A stretch of DNA of 64,000 bases from Massilia varians (lineage in GTDB: Bacteria > Pseudomonadota > Gammaproteobacteria > Burkholderiales > Burkholderiaceae_D), in the NCBI RefSeq assembly GCF_027923905.1, contig NZ_AP026966.1, forward strand, positions 124,001 to 188,000. Reading direction: 5' to 3'. Positions 11,650 to 20,252 of this stretch are shown piece after piece; the first letter of the stretch is position 1, and every line of letters starts with the position of its first letter. The translations under genes and the position numbers were made by a program. The notes beneath the pieces are model-generated. The model was not told where the DNA came from and searched no databases. It saw nothing but the letters and a program-made list of their open reading frames with translations.

Positions 11650-14600
11650 TTAGTCTTCCAGCGGTGCGAAGATCGCCTGCAGATCTTCCTGCGTCAGCGC
11701 CATCTTCTGCGATTCGCCTTCGGACAGGATCGACTGCGCCAGTTCCGACTTCTTCAGCTGCAGCTGCTGGATCTTTTCTTCCAGCGTGCCCTTGGCGATC
11801 AGCTTGTACACGAACACGGGCTTGTCCTGCCCGATGCGCCAGGCGCGGTCGGTGGCCTGGTTCTCGGCGGCCGGGTTCCACCACGGGTCGTAGTGGATCA
11901 CGGTGTCGGCCGCGGTGAGGTTCAGGCCCACGCCGCCGGCCTTCAGGCTGATCAGGAAGATCGGCACCGCACCCTGCTGGAAAGCGGCCACCTGGGCCGA
12001 GCGGTCGCGCGTCTCGCCGGTGAGCAGCGCGTAGTGGATGCCGCGCGCGGCGAGTTCTTCCTCGATCAGGAACAGCATGCTGGTGAACTGCGAGAACACC
12101 AGGATCTTGCGGCCTTCCTGCAGCAGGTCTTCGACCATCTGCATCAGGTCGGTCAGCTTGGCCGACACCGCGGCGGTGTTCTTCTTGCCCGGCATGGCCT
12201 TGACCAGACGCGGGTCGCAGCAGACCTGGCGCAGCTTGAGCAGCGCTTCGAGGATGACGATCTGGCTGCGCGCCACGCCCTTGCGGTCGATCTCGTCGCG
12301 CACCTTCTTGTCCATCGCCAGGCGCACGGTTTCGTACAGGTCGCGCTGTGCACCTGAGAGCTCGATGCGGCGCACCATCTCGGTCTTCTCCGGCAGTTCC
12401 TTGGCCACGTGGTCCTTGGTACGGCGCAGCAGGAAGGGCTTGATGCGGCGGCTCAGCAGGGTGCGGCGCACCGAGTCGTCCTGGCGTTCGATCGGGTGGC
12501 GGAACTGGTTGTTGAAGCTCTTCTCGTCGCCCAGCAGCCCAGGCAGCAGGAAGTGGAACTGCGACCACAGCTCGCCCAGGTGGTTCTCGAGCGGGGTGCC
12601 GGACAGGCACAGGCGGTGGCGGGCATTGAGCGAGCCGGCCGTCTGCGCCGCCTTGGAGCGGGTGTTCTTGATGTAGTGCGATTCGTCCAGGATCACCAGG
12701 TGATAGTGGTGCTCGCGCAGCTTTTCCTCGTCGCGCGGCAGCAGCGCATAGGTGGTCAGCACGATGTCGGCGTCGTCGATCTGGTCGAACAGGTCCATGC
12801 GCTCCTTGCCCTGCAGGAGCAGCACCTTCAGGCTCGGCGCGAAGCGCGCGGCTTCGTCGAACCAGTTGGTCATCAGGCTGGTCGGCGCGATCACCAGGGC
12901 CGGGCTGGTCAGGCGCCCCGCTTCCTTCTCGGTGAGGATGTGGGCCAGGGTCTGCACGGTCTTGCCGAGACCCATGTCGTCGGCCAGGATGCCGCCGAGG
13001 TCGTACTCGCGCAGGAACTGCATCCACGACAGGCCGTCGAGCTGGTAGTCGCGCAAGGTAGCTTGCAGGCCTTTCGGGGCCTCGACCTTCTTGACCGAGC
13101 CGAACTGGCTCAGCTTGCGGCCGGTCTCGCGCAGGCGCTCGCCGCCGGTCCAGCGCAGCTCGAGGCCGCGCGCCAGGTCTTCCAGGCGCGCCGCGTCCAG
13201 CGTGGACATGCGCATGCGGCCCTTGATCTTGTCGTTGAAGTACAGCTCGCCGAGGGTGGCGAGGATGGGCTTCAGGCGGCCCCAAGGCAGCGCCACGCGC
13301 GCGCCGTCCGGCAGCGTGGCCAGCATCTGGTCGGCCTCGGCATGGGCGGCCAGCACGGCCGGGTCGAAGTCGGCAGGTGCGCTGCGGATCAGCTGCACCA
13401 GCACCGGCAGCAGCGGCACGCGCTTGCGCGCCACCACGATGCCCAGTTCCAGTTCGAACCAGGCGTTGCCCGCCTCCTCGGGTTCGTCGATGTCGGCATA
13501 CCAGTCTTCGACCGCCACCACGTCGTAGCGGTACTTGGCCGATTTTTGCAGGTGCCAGCCGGTGTCGGACAGCGCGTCGAGATCGTTCTCGGCGAAGCGC
13601 AGCCAGTGCGCCTGGCTGTCCAGCACCAAAGCCCCGGCCATGGCGTTGAAGGGCGCGGTGACCGGCTTGCGGAAGCCGATCTCGTTCAACTTGTTGAGGG
13701 CCGCGGCTTCGGCCTTCGGGTCGCGTTCGATGACTTCGGTGACGTCGCCGATCTGGCGCACCACGCGCTGGGCCGGATCGAAGGACACGCGCTGGCCGTC
13801 GTAGTCGAAGGCGAGCACGGCGAAGTCGTGCCAGCGCGGCGTGCCGCCGTCGGACAGCTGCACTGAATCGAGCAGCAGGTGCGGAATCGGCTTGACGTCG
13901 TTGCGCAAGCGCTGGGTGAGCGGCTGCGGCAGCGGCATCAGCTGCTGCAGGCCGTGCGCCAGCAACAGTTGCGAGACGCGCTTCTTGTCGGTGCCGGAAA
14001 GGGCCGGGGCCTGGGCCACCAGGGCCTGCAGTTCGGCCAGCGAGATGTCGATGCCGCCGCGATTCAGTTCGAGCGGGCCGATCGACAGGTTGTCGATGTA
14101 CCACGGCGGGTCGGTCGGCAGCATGTAGTCGATCAGGTCGGCCCCGCTGTGGGTGGCGCCGTTGGCCGGTTCCACCGACCATCCGAGCTTGGCCACGCGG
14201 CCCTCGTCGCGCCAGGCCAGGCTGGCCAGGCGGGTCGGGCCGGCCTGCAGCGGGTAGACCAGGCCACCGGCCATGTCGGACCACGAGTTCGCCCACAGCA
14301 GCTTGCCTTGTTCAAGAAGCATCTGCAGCAGGATGGCGCCCACCTTGCCTTTCGGTTCGGTGGCGCTGGTGCCCTGGGCCGAACCGCTGCGCATGGCGAT
14401 GAAGAAGCGCACCAGGTCGACGTCGTCGCCTTCGAGGTAGGCGGGTGGCGCCGACAACAGCGAGAAGATCTCGCTCACCGGGCTGGCGGCGGCAACGTCG
14501 CCGTTCGGGCGCAGGCGCGCCTTGCACAGGCAGATGGCAACGTGGCGACCGCCGCTGGTCGGGGCCATCACGTAGACGAACTTGTACTGCACGGCCTTCG

Positions 14601-14775
14601 GATCTACGACCTCGTCGGTCAGCTTGGGCTGCGGGTGCGCCGCCGCCTCGACCCTTTGCAGCCAGCTCACCACCGGCGCGGGCAGGGCGGGAGCGCGTGC
14701 GGGAGCGCGGGCGACGGCGGGTGCTGCTGCGGGTGCGTCGTTGGCGTTCTCGCGATGATCATCGACTGTGTGCAT
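11650..14775 (-). CDS. SNF2/HepA-type DEAD/DEAH-box helicase
   Basis: 1041-aa Swi2/Snf2 ATPase. The N-terminal ~530 residues have an Ala/Pro-rich start and no motif that I can name. The SNF2 core follows: Walker A DDMGLGKT near residue 597, DESH (DEAH variant) near 697, and helicase motif VI DRAWRIGQ near 978 in the C-terminal lobe. Such bacterial proteins probably remodel protein-nucleic-acid complexes, as RapA does for RNA polymerase, but this one is not RapA itself because it lacks the usual N-terminal tandem Tudor-like region. It stands alone as a transcription unit. Confidence 0.93.
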   Translation of the reverse strand: MHTVDDHRENANDAPAAAPAVARAPARAPALPAPVVSWLQRVEAAAHPQPKLTDEVVDPKAVQYKFVYVMAPTSGGRHVAICLCKARLRPNGDVAAASPVSEIFSLLSAPPAYLEGDDVDLVRFFIAMRSGSAQGTSATEPKGKVGAILLQMLLEQGKLLWANSWSDMAGGLVYPLQAGPTRLASLAWRDEGRVAKLGWSVEPANGATHSGADLIDYMLPTDPPWYIDNLSIGPLELNRGGIDISLAELQALVAQAPALSGTDKKRVSQLLLAHGLQQLMPLPQPLTQRLRNDVKPIPHLLLDSVQLSDGGTPRWHDFAVLAFDYDGQRVSFDPAQRVVRQIGDVTEVIERDPKAEAAALNKLNEIGFRKPVTAPFNAMAGALVLDSQAHWLRFAENDLDALSDTGWHLQKSAKYRYDVVAVEDWYADIDEPEEAGNAWFELELGIVVARKRVPLLPVLVQLIRSAPADFDPAVLAAHAEADQMLATLPDGARVALPWGRLKPILATLGELYFNDKIKGRMRMSTLDAARLEDLARGLELRWTGGERLRETGRKLSQFGSVKKVEAPKGLQATLRDYQLDGLSWMQFLREYDLGGILADDMGLGKTVQTLAHILTEKEAGRLTSPALVIAPTSLMTNWFDEAARFAPSLKVLLLQGKERMDLFDQIDDADIVLTTYALLPRDEEKLREHHYHLVILDESHYIKNTRSKAAQTAGSLNARHRLCLSGTPLENHLGELWSQFHFLLPGLLGDEKSFNNQFRHPIERQDDSVRRTLLSRRIKPFLLRRTKDHVAKELPEKTEMVRRIELSGAQRDLYETVRLAMDKKVRDEIDRKGVARSQIVILEALLKLRQVCCDPRLVKAMPGKKNTAAVSAKLTDLMQMVEDLLQEGRKILVFSQFTSMLFLIEEELAARGIHYALLTGETRDRSAQVAAFQQGAVPIFLISLKAGGVGLNLTAADTVIHYDPWWNPAAENQATDRAWRIGQDKPVFVYKLIAKGTLEEKIQQLQLKKSELAQSILSEGESQKMALTQEDLQAIFAPLED

Positions 14776-14860
14776 GGGTCTCGTGTGTCTGTATTAAAAA
14801 CGACAATAAAGAGCATTATCCTTCATACGGACGCTTCCGTTTTGTTCGGAATCGCACGTA

Positions 14861-14879
14861 GCGGACAAAACTTGTCCGC
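14861..14879. promoter_or_regulatory. Perfect inverted repeat upstream of the SNF2 helicase gene
   Basis: GCGGACAA-AAC-TTGTCCGC, an 8-bp perfect dyad with a 3-base spacer about 85 bases upstream of the helicase start. No T run follows, so an operator is more likely than a terminator. No cognate regulator is known. Confidence 0.35.
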
Positions 14880-14954
14880 ACCATCTGCGTGCACGCTGCT
14901 CGTGCATGCGAATCACGCGTACAGCCGACTGTTCTCGCATGTTCAAGTGGCGCT

Positions 14955-15711
14955 GTCAAGACTGGTGTATCCCCCGCGTTTGCGTATCATTGTTTGCTTG
15001 ACCTTTTAGAGACACGCGCGCATCGACGCGTGCACCAATTGGTGGCCCAGACAACAACCAGCTGCGACTTTTGAAGAGCGTCTGCACTGCCTGCGCGAGC
15101 TCGAAAAGTGACGCAGCAGTCATCGCGTCAACCACGGCGCAGAACAAGATGAGGCCGGATTTTGCTAGATATTGTTAGCCATGTCGAAGACAAGTTCTGC
15201 TCGACCACCTGTGTCTGCTTTATAAGCAGAAGCACCGCACTGGAGCACAGATCGCGATCTTAGCAAGCTTGCGCTCCGCTGCTGGCCGTCCCCACGCTCA
15301 ATCGGACGAGGTGGCCGCGGGCTACCGCGCAAGGCCTTTAACAACGTGGACGCTGGGGCCAACCCGGGCATACTCAATGCGACGACAACCCTCGACGGCG
15401 TGCCGATCCTGAGTGAACGATTCGTCGAAGACGCGAACCAGCTACAATTGCTGCGCGAATTGAAGGTTGTCGCGCGCAAGGAGAGCGAGGCAAACTTCGT
15501 CGACTAGTTTGACTATGCTGAGTCTGTGCCGATCATCCGTTTGCACCACGCGGTGGCGTGGCGCTGGTGCTTTGCTGCGGCCAAGGCGCGCAGGGCATCA
15601 TCCTGCACCTCGATTCGAACCGGAAAACCGAGTGGGACGCGCCTCGCGAGCTCCCTGCGAAAGCTGCATCTGCGCCGCTGTCGGCGTTAGGCGGTAGGCC
15701 ATCCGGCCGAC
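14955..15711 (+). pseudogene. Decayed partial copy of tex (5' leader and N-terminal half)
   Basis: A degenerate relic of the tex gene that lies intact at 33665. The leader GTCAAGACTGG and GTTTGCGTATCATTG is nearly the same as the sequence just before intact tex (33598-33641). From about 15048 onward, blocks matching tex appear in order: CAGCTGCGACTT, CTGCGCGAGCTCGAA, CAGAACAAGATGA, AAGCAGAAGC, CAGATCGCGATC, GCCAACCCGGGC, CCTCGATTCG, then GCATCTGCGCCG near 15666. They are separated by substitutions, in-frame stops and indels; about 100 bp near the start codon are gone. It corresponds to tex positions about 33680-34513. No functional protein is possible. Confidence 0.85.
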
Positions 15712-15953
15712 TTTTAGCCGGTCGGGTTCTATACCGGTTTTGCATATGCGTTGTGGTCCAGCCAGCATCTAAGCCGGCGCCTACCATACGCCGCGCGTCG
15801 CCGTTGCCGTTGCCGTTCCCAATTCATCTTGATTGCCTATATCATTCTGCGGCAGCAGCGGTTGTCAGCGCCGTCATTCAGTTTGCGGTTGACATTCGAG
15901 GAAAGCGACGTCTTGTTTGTCTTGAATGCCGCAGCGCTGACGATCAGGCGATT
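15712..15953. other. Unassigned stretch between the tex relic and IS3 copy 1
   Basis: No recognisable gene. Short open frames cross it on the plus strand but lack ribosome binding sites and end inside the insertion sequence. The last three bases, ATT, form the left half of the IS3 target duplication. Confidence 0.4.
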
Positions 15954-16280
15954 TGAGGTACGCTGATTTTTTCGGACACTCTTGTTTGGTAAAGTTCACC
16001 AACAGGAGCCTTTATGAAGACATTGAAGAAGACGTACACCCCGGAACTCAAGGAAGAAGCCGTGAAGCTGGTGCTGGCGCAGGGTTTGTCCATTGAGCAG
16101 GCAGCAGCACGAGTAAGTATCCCAAAAGGGACGCTGGCCAATTGGGTAGCAGCCGCCAAACGCGGGCCGGCCGCAACAGCAGCCCCTGGAAGCCGCTCTG
16201 TGGCCGAGCTGGAAGCGGAGAACGCGAAGCTGCGCAAGCAGCTAGCCCAGGCAGAGATGGAGCGGGACATCGTAAAAAAA

Positions 16281-17613
16281 GGTTCATCGCGTTTTGCCGG
16301 GAAACGCATCCTTGATTTTCAGGAAGAAGTAGGATGCATCCCGAAATCCGTAGGCCATGCGCTTGATGACTTTGATGCGGTTGTTGACGCCTTCCAGGAT
16401 CGATGAGTTCATCGGATAGATGGCCGAAGCCAGAATGCCGCGCCGGTACTTGGCCAGCCGTTTGGCAAACTGGATCAGCGGTGTGATATGGCTTTCCAAG
16501 GCGAGTTTGAGCCAAGCCTTCCATCGACGAGCACCTTCCCGGACCGATGGCGCATACCAGATCTCTTTCAATTCGGTCTTGAGCAGGTAGACCGTTGCCA
16601 GCGGCTGATTGGCGGCGAGCAGTTCTTCGAGCTTGACGGCCTGTTCGGCCTTGAGGTTGTCGCGGTTGCGTAGTAACAGCCAGCGGCTACGCTTGATGAC
16701 CTGGCGCGCTTTTGGTTCGGCCCGTAACGTATTGGCTTGATCGACGCGCACCCGGTCGACGACTTCGCGGCCGAAGCGGGCCACGACATGAAACAAATCG
16801 TAGACCACCTCCGCGTTTGGACATTGCTGACGCACTTCAAGGTCCATGGCCGTGTTCATATCCATGGCCACCGCCTCGATTCGCTGGCAGCCTTGCTCGC
16901 CCAGCAGCTCAAAGAATGGCCGGATCGCTTCCCGGCTGTTGCCTTCCCCAACCCACAAGACGCGCATACGCTCGGCATCCATGGCCACGGTAGCGTAGCG
17001 ATGGCCCTTGTGCAGGGCAAATTCGTCCATGACCAAGCGGCGTACGCCCACCGCCGAGAAGTCGCCGTGCAGCTGCTTTAGTCGCCGATGATCAATCTCT
17101 TTGATGGTATGCCAGTGCAGCCCGGTCAACCGGGCTATATGGGCTATGGGCAGCAACTGCGCCAGCGCCTCGACCCACAGACGCACGCGGTGCGTGATGC
17201 GCGCCCGGCGGTCGAGCCAAACAATGTGCTCGGCCACTCGTGCATTGCAGTGATGGCAGTCCAGCCGCCGTACCGGCACATCGAGCCAGACGCGCTTGTC
17301 CAGAACGTCGCGATCGCGCACCTTACGCCTTCGGCGCTCATGCACCAGGGCGCAAGGCTGGTGGCACGCTCCGCACACAGCATCCCTTGCCGGGCAGGTA
17401 TCGAGAACGATTAACAGTGATCCGTCTTCTTGTTCTTGGACGGTGTCGACAATATGGCCTTCCCAAAACGGGACAGACGACATAGCATTGAGCATGGCGG
17501 TGGTTTGATAGACTGATTTGTTTGGCGACTATCAATCTACCAACATCAGGCCACCGCCACCACCTCCCGATTAGATCGTCAACCCCGTCTTCCCCCATTC
17601 CCCGCGAAGAACC
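16281..17613 (-). mobile_element. ISL3-family insertion sequence nested in IS3
   Basis: 1333 bp, with imperfect terminal inverted repeats GGTTCATCGCG and GGTTCTTCGCG, flanked by an exact 8-bp target duplication TAAAAAAA (16273-16280 and 17614-17621). Eight base pairs is the known target duplication size of ISL3 elements. Confidence 0.94.
16284..17495 (-). CDS. ISL3-family transposase
   Basis: 403-aa DDE transposase. The N-terminal zinc-ribbon-like part has CGACHQPC and later CHHCNAR cysteine pairs, followed by a helix-turn-helix segment (HIARLTGLHWHTIKEID). The catalytic core begins with VMDEFALHKGHRYATV and continues with VAMDMNTAMDLEV. The C-terminal acidic residue is probably in SILEGVNNRIKVIKR. 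Length is normal for the family and the frame is intact, so it may be active. The stop codon lies three bases inside the element end. Confidence 0.93.
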   Translation of the reverse strand: MLNAMSSVPFWEGHIVDTVQEQEDGSLLIVLDTCPARDAVCGACHQPCALVHERRRRKVRDRDVLDKRVWLDVPVRRLDCHHCNARVAEHIVWLDRRARITHRVRLWVEALAQLLPIAHIARLTGLHWHTIKEIDHRRLKQLHGDFSAVGVRRLVMDEFALHKGHRYATVAMDAERMRVLWVGEGNSREAIRPFFELLGEQGCQRIEAVAMDMNTAMDLEVRQQCPNAEVVYDLFHVVARFGREVVDRVRVDQANTLRAEPKARQVIKRSRWLLLRNRDNLKAEQAVKLEELLAANQPLATVYLLKTELKEIWYAPSVREGARRWKAWLKLALESHITPLIQFAKRLAKYRRGILASAIYPMNSSILEGVNNRIKVIKRMAYGFRDASYFFLKIKDAFPGKTR

Positions 17614-17674
17614 TAAAAAAAGCGGCGGCGTACTTTGCGCAGGAGTCGCTGCCAAGTACGCGTGGATAAAGACA

Positions 17675-18535
17675 ATGCGACTCGATTTCCCTGGCTATCC
17701 TGTGAAGCTGATGTGCCAGGTATTGGACGTCTCGCGCAGCGGCTACTACAACTCGCTGCAGGCCAAGCCATCGACACGCGAGCAGGAAGACGCTCGGTTG
17801 AAAATCCTGATTACGGCAGTGCATCGGCAAACCCGAGAGACCTACGGGGTGCCTCGGATAAAGCACGAGCTTGCTGCACAGGGCCATGAAGTTGGTCGCG
17901 ACCGTGTGCGCCGACTTCGCCAGGAGCTCAATCTGCGCTGCAAACAACGGCGCAAATTCATCGCAACGACAAACTCGAATCACAACCTTCCCATCGCTGA
18001 GAACTTGCTGGAACAGCGGTTCGCGCCGAACAGGCCTGACGAAGTGTGGGTGACCGACATCACCTATATCTCCACTGCCGAAGGCTGGCTGTATCTTGCC
18101 GGCGTAAAGGACGTTTTTACCTGCGAGATCGTCGGCTACGCGATGGGCGAGCGCATGACGCAGGAGCTGACGACGCAGGCCTTGTGGCGCGCCGTGAGCC
18201 ACAAGCGGCCGGCGCCAGGGCTGATCCATCATTCGGACCGTGGAAGCCAATACTGCGCCCATGCCTACCAGGAGCTGGTGGCGCAGTTCGGCATGCGCGC
18301 GTCGATGTCGCGCCGCGGGAACTGCTATGACAACGCGCCGATGGAGAGCTTCTGGGGCACGCTGAAGAATGAGCTTGTTCATTATCGCCGCTATGCCACC
18401 CGTGCTGAGGCAAAGGCCTCGATTCAGGAATACATCGAAATTTTCTACAACCGACAGCGGCGCCATTCCCGCATCGGCTTTGTTCCGCCAGCGTTGTTCG
18501 CCGAATCCTTCAGCGAACAGCCGCAGGCGGCTTAA
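17675..18535 (+). CDS. IS3-family transposase OrfB (copy 1)
   Basis: 286-aa integrase-type catalytic subunit from ATG 17675. An N-terminal HTH_21-like region (VSRSGYY) precedes the rve core with DDE residues in VWVTDITY, HHSDRGSQY and PMESFWG. In an undisturbed element it is made as an OrfAB fusion by -1 slippage at an A7 run. Here that run is split by ISL3, so only independent translation is possible. The protein sequence is intact and almost identical to copy 2. Confidence 0.9.
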   Translation: MRLDFPGYPVKLMCQVLDVSRSGYYNSLQAKPSTREQEDARLKILITAVHRQTRETYGVPRIKHELAAQGHEVGRDRVRRLRQELNLRCKQRRKFIATTNSNHNLPIAENLLEQRFAPNRPDEVWVTDITYISTAEGWLYLAGVKDVFTCEIVGYAMGERMTQELTTQALWRAVSHKRPAPGLIHHSDRGSQYCAHAYQELVAQFGMRASMSRRGNCYDNAPMESFWGTLKNELVHYRRYATRAEAKASIQEYIEIFYNRQRRHSRIGFVPPALFAESFSEQPQAA

Positions 18536-18571
18536 GACGAGCGTGTCCGTTATTGACAGTACACCTCAATT

Positions 18572-18645
18572 CTGGGCATCATAGGCGTAGGTGCTCATCT
18601 GGTCGGCTGCCTCCTGTAGGGGTCGATTGCCTTCGGCACCTATAT
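18572..18645 (-). pseudogene. Remnant of a third Rhs core tip
   Basis: The minus-strand translation gives EGNRPLQEAADQMSTYAYDAQN, which aligns with [22 protein letters not shown] in the large Rhs protein (nucleotides near 25570-25635). It is cut off by the IS3 end at 18568. It shows that the toxin array once extended further and that the IS landed in it. Confidence 0.7.
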
Positions 18646-18654
18646 GAAACTTCA

Positions 18655-19290
18655 TCACAAAGGGTCGCCCCCTTCCGAGTCCTGCTTGATGTCGGTGGAA
18701 CTATTGACCCTCCAACGGACCTTGATTCCATCGGTCGTCCAGATGAAATGCAACCAAAGCATCTTGTCGGGTAGCTGATCCGACGGCGTGGTGGCGCGCG
18801 ACTTGGCGACCTCGTCTAATGCCCATGCAGGCACCTTTTCCGCCACCTTGACGCGCCCGGTCTTCATCGGCGCAGCCCGGTACACCTCTCGTACGTAGTC
18901 GCCCCAGGCCTCCTCGGTGGCGAACGACTCGCGCGGCTGCCCGGGGTATGGCAACTCCTGCCATGTGAACTCGATCCAGACTGGTAGGCCAAAAGTGCCT
19001 GGCGCGCCTCCCATCGTAGCACCGCCGTTCATAGGGTCATCAGAAGGCCCAAAGGAGCCTGCGTGAAGAAATGGCTGGCCGGCCTGGTCCACCGCGTTCC
19101 TGATCTGGATCCGGACGCCTGGCACCGTACTCGTGAAGTTCAACACGGCTCCTCCTGTTGGGGGCTCACCTCTCCACAGGCGAAAGCCCCCCAAAGCAAG
19201 GAGGAGCAGCCCGAGAATGGCGCCGACCATGAATAGCGCACGGGTGCGCGTCGAATGTTTGGTGTGGGCAGTATTCACTGGATATCTCAT
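18655..19290 (-). CDS. Membrane-anchored candidate immunity protein, second paralog
   Basis: 211-aa protein with a basic N terminus, one membrane segment (residues about 19-40, VGAILGLLLLALGGF) and a ~165-residue domain predicted outside the cytoplasm (GGAVLNFTSTVPG, then PVWIEFTWQELPYPG, FATEEAWGDYV, KMLWLHFIWTTDGI). I do not recognise the family. Its ATG overlaps the stop of the preceding Rhs tip by four bases (ATGA), and a paralog about two-thirds identical by eye follows the other Rhs tip at 21616. That placement is the usual one for the immunity gene of a polymorphic toxin. A periplasm-facing immunity protein fits a phospholipase tip that acts on the periplasmic face of membranes. Confidence 0.8.
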   Translation of the reverse strand: MRYPVNTAHTKHSTRTRALFMVGAILGLLLLALGGFRLWRGEPPTGGAVLNFTSTVPGVRIQIRNAVDQAGQPFLHAGSFGPSDDPMNGGATMGGAPGTFGLPVWIEFTWQELPYPGQPRESFATEEAWGDYVREVYRAAPMKTGRVKVAEKVPAWALDEVAKSRATTPSDQLPDKMLWLHFIWTTDGIKVRWRVNSSTDIKQDSEGGDPL

Positions 19291-20186
19291 TCGCAGAGAC
19301 GGGTTTGCGCAGGCTGCTGGAAGGCGATGCTAATACCTATTTTCTTGGTCCACTCACTGTATTTCGCCATGTCCACCATCCCGACTGCGGGAGAGCCGGG
19401 TTGACCGCACCAGCGGTTGTAGTAAAGGATGAGGGACTTTGTATCTGCAATGCTGTAGCCGCCGATTCGTGTGTTTTCCAGAGCTTGTACTTCTTTACCG
19501 TCCGTATAGACAATCTTCCGATTGTCGTAATGCGGCGCCAGCCTCGGCACTTGGATATGGTTGTTGCTGCTGTCGTGAAGGATGGGGAGTGTGACGATAT
19601 CCCATCCGGAATCCTTTACAGTCTGTTCAACGAACTTAATGCCCTGCTGTCTGGCCTGGTCCAGCATCCACATCAGCGCAACATCCGACAAGTCACCCGA
19701 GGCATAACCGCCGCCAACGTCCGAATGAGCCCCAACGAAGGCCTGCTCGATCCGGTTGGCTCGCGATGGCTGCTGCGAACCCAGGATCGAGCGCAAGTGA
19801 AAGCTCACCGGGTCGCCGCGGTATTCATTCAGGGCAACGGCATGCGCTGCATGGCGCACCGCTGTAGGAATCCGGAAGTCATACTTGTCGTCGTTGCCGT
19901 GCAGGTAGCCCAGATGCGAGACGGTGTCGAACAGACCCTCGAAGCGCAGGTTGAGACAGCGGGTTTTTCGACTCTTGTTGGATGTGTACTGCCCATTACG
20001 GATTTTGCCCACCAGCTGGTTCAGCCAGACCCGTGCCTCGGCCGCGCCGCGGCTGAAGCCGACGACATCGATGTCGATCAGGTCCGATTTGGTATCGCTG
20101 TCGATAAACTCGTCGAGGAACTTGAAGCCTAGCGCGACGCGCTGGTCGAAGCCGTCGCCGTTGGCCACATTGCCTTCATAGCTCAT
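19287..20186 (-). CDS. DUF2235 (Tle1-like) lipase domain, orphan Rhs tip
   Basis: 299-aa remaining open part of a displaced Rhs C-terminal tip. It carries the alpha/beta-hydrolase nucleophile elbow VGFSRGAAEA and the acid-bearing motif AHSDVGGGY, both characteristic of DUF2235/Tle1 phospholipases. Upstream, the same reading frame continues into Rhs core but is interrupted by a TAG stop around 20254. The intact copy has CAG at that place (KIYQAYD). The stretch before the first Met (20187-20250) includes part of the lipase fold (the FDGTGN strand is lost from this frame), so the domain is probably inactive. It retains the intact C terminus (KKIGISIAFQQPAQTRLCE) that the main Rhs gene has lost to IS256. 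Confidence 0.8.
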   Translation of the reverse strand: MSYEGNVANGDGFDQRVALGFKFLDEFIDSDTKSDLIDIDVVGFSRGAAEARVWLNQLVGKIRNGQYTSNKSRKTRCLNLRFEGLFDTVSHLGYLHGNDDKYDFRIPTAVRHAAHAVALNEYRGDPVSFHLRSILGSQQPSRANRIEQAFVGAHSDVGGGYASGDLSDVALMWMLDQARQQGIKFVEQTVKDSGWDIVTLPILHDSSNNHIQVPRLAPHYDNRKIVYTDGKEVQALENTRIGGYSIADTKSLILYYNRWCGQPGSPAVGMVDMAKYSEWTKKIGISIAFQQPAQTRLCE

Positions 20187-20252
20187 GTTGATGTCCGTGG
20201 TACCGATGCCGGTGATGTAGAACTTTCTCCCGTTAAGCTTCTGGTCGTAGGC

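Larger units (their letters stand above)
16014..17669 (+). pseudogene. IS3 orfA (HTH protein) split by ISL3 insertion
   Basis: Codons 1-89 (16014-16280) and the final codons (17622-17669) together give the 104-aa helix-turn-helix OrfA seen intact in copy 2 (MKTLKKTYTPELKEEAVKLV start). The ISL3 insertion lies precisely in the A7 run that serves as the frameshift window between orfA and orfB. The truncated product would run on into ISL3 sequence. Confidence 0.88.
15954..18568 (+). mobile_element. IS3-family element, copy 1 (interrupted by an ISL3-family element)
   Basis: The ends read TGAGGTacgCTG and, from the other side, TGAGGTgtaCTG, with GGACAC shared further in; they are followed by the 3-bp direct repeat ATT on both sides (15951-15953 and 18569-18571). 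The element is nearly identical to copy 2 at 31512-32785 (only a few base differences, such as C/T at the codon giving VHYRRY here and VHHRRY there), so one derives recently from the other. A 1333-bp ISL3-family element plus its 8-bp duplication sits inside the first gene. Confidence 0.93.

Noticed and set aside
15558-15956. Possible 132-aa hypothetical protein before IS3 copy 1
   Set aside because: Most of it overlaps the decayed tex copy, where the matching blocks are spread over several reading frames.
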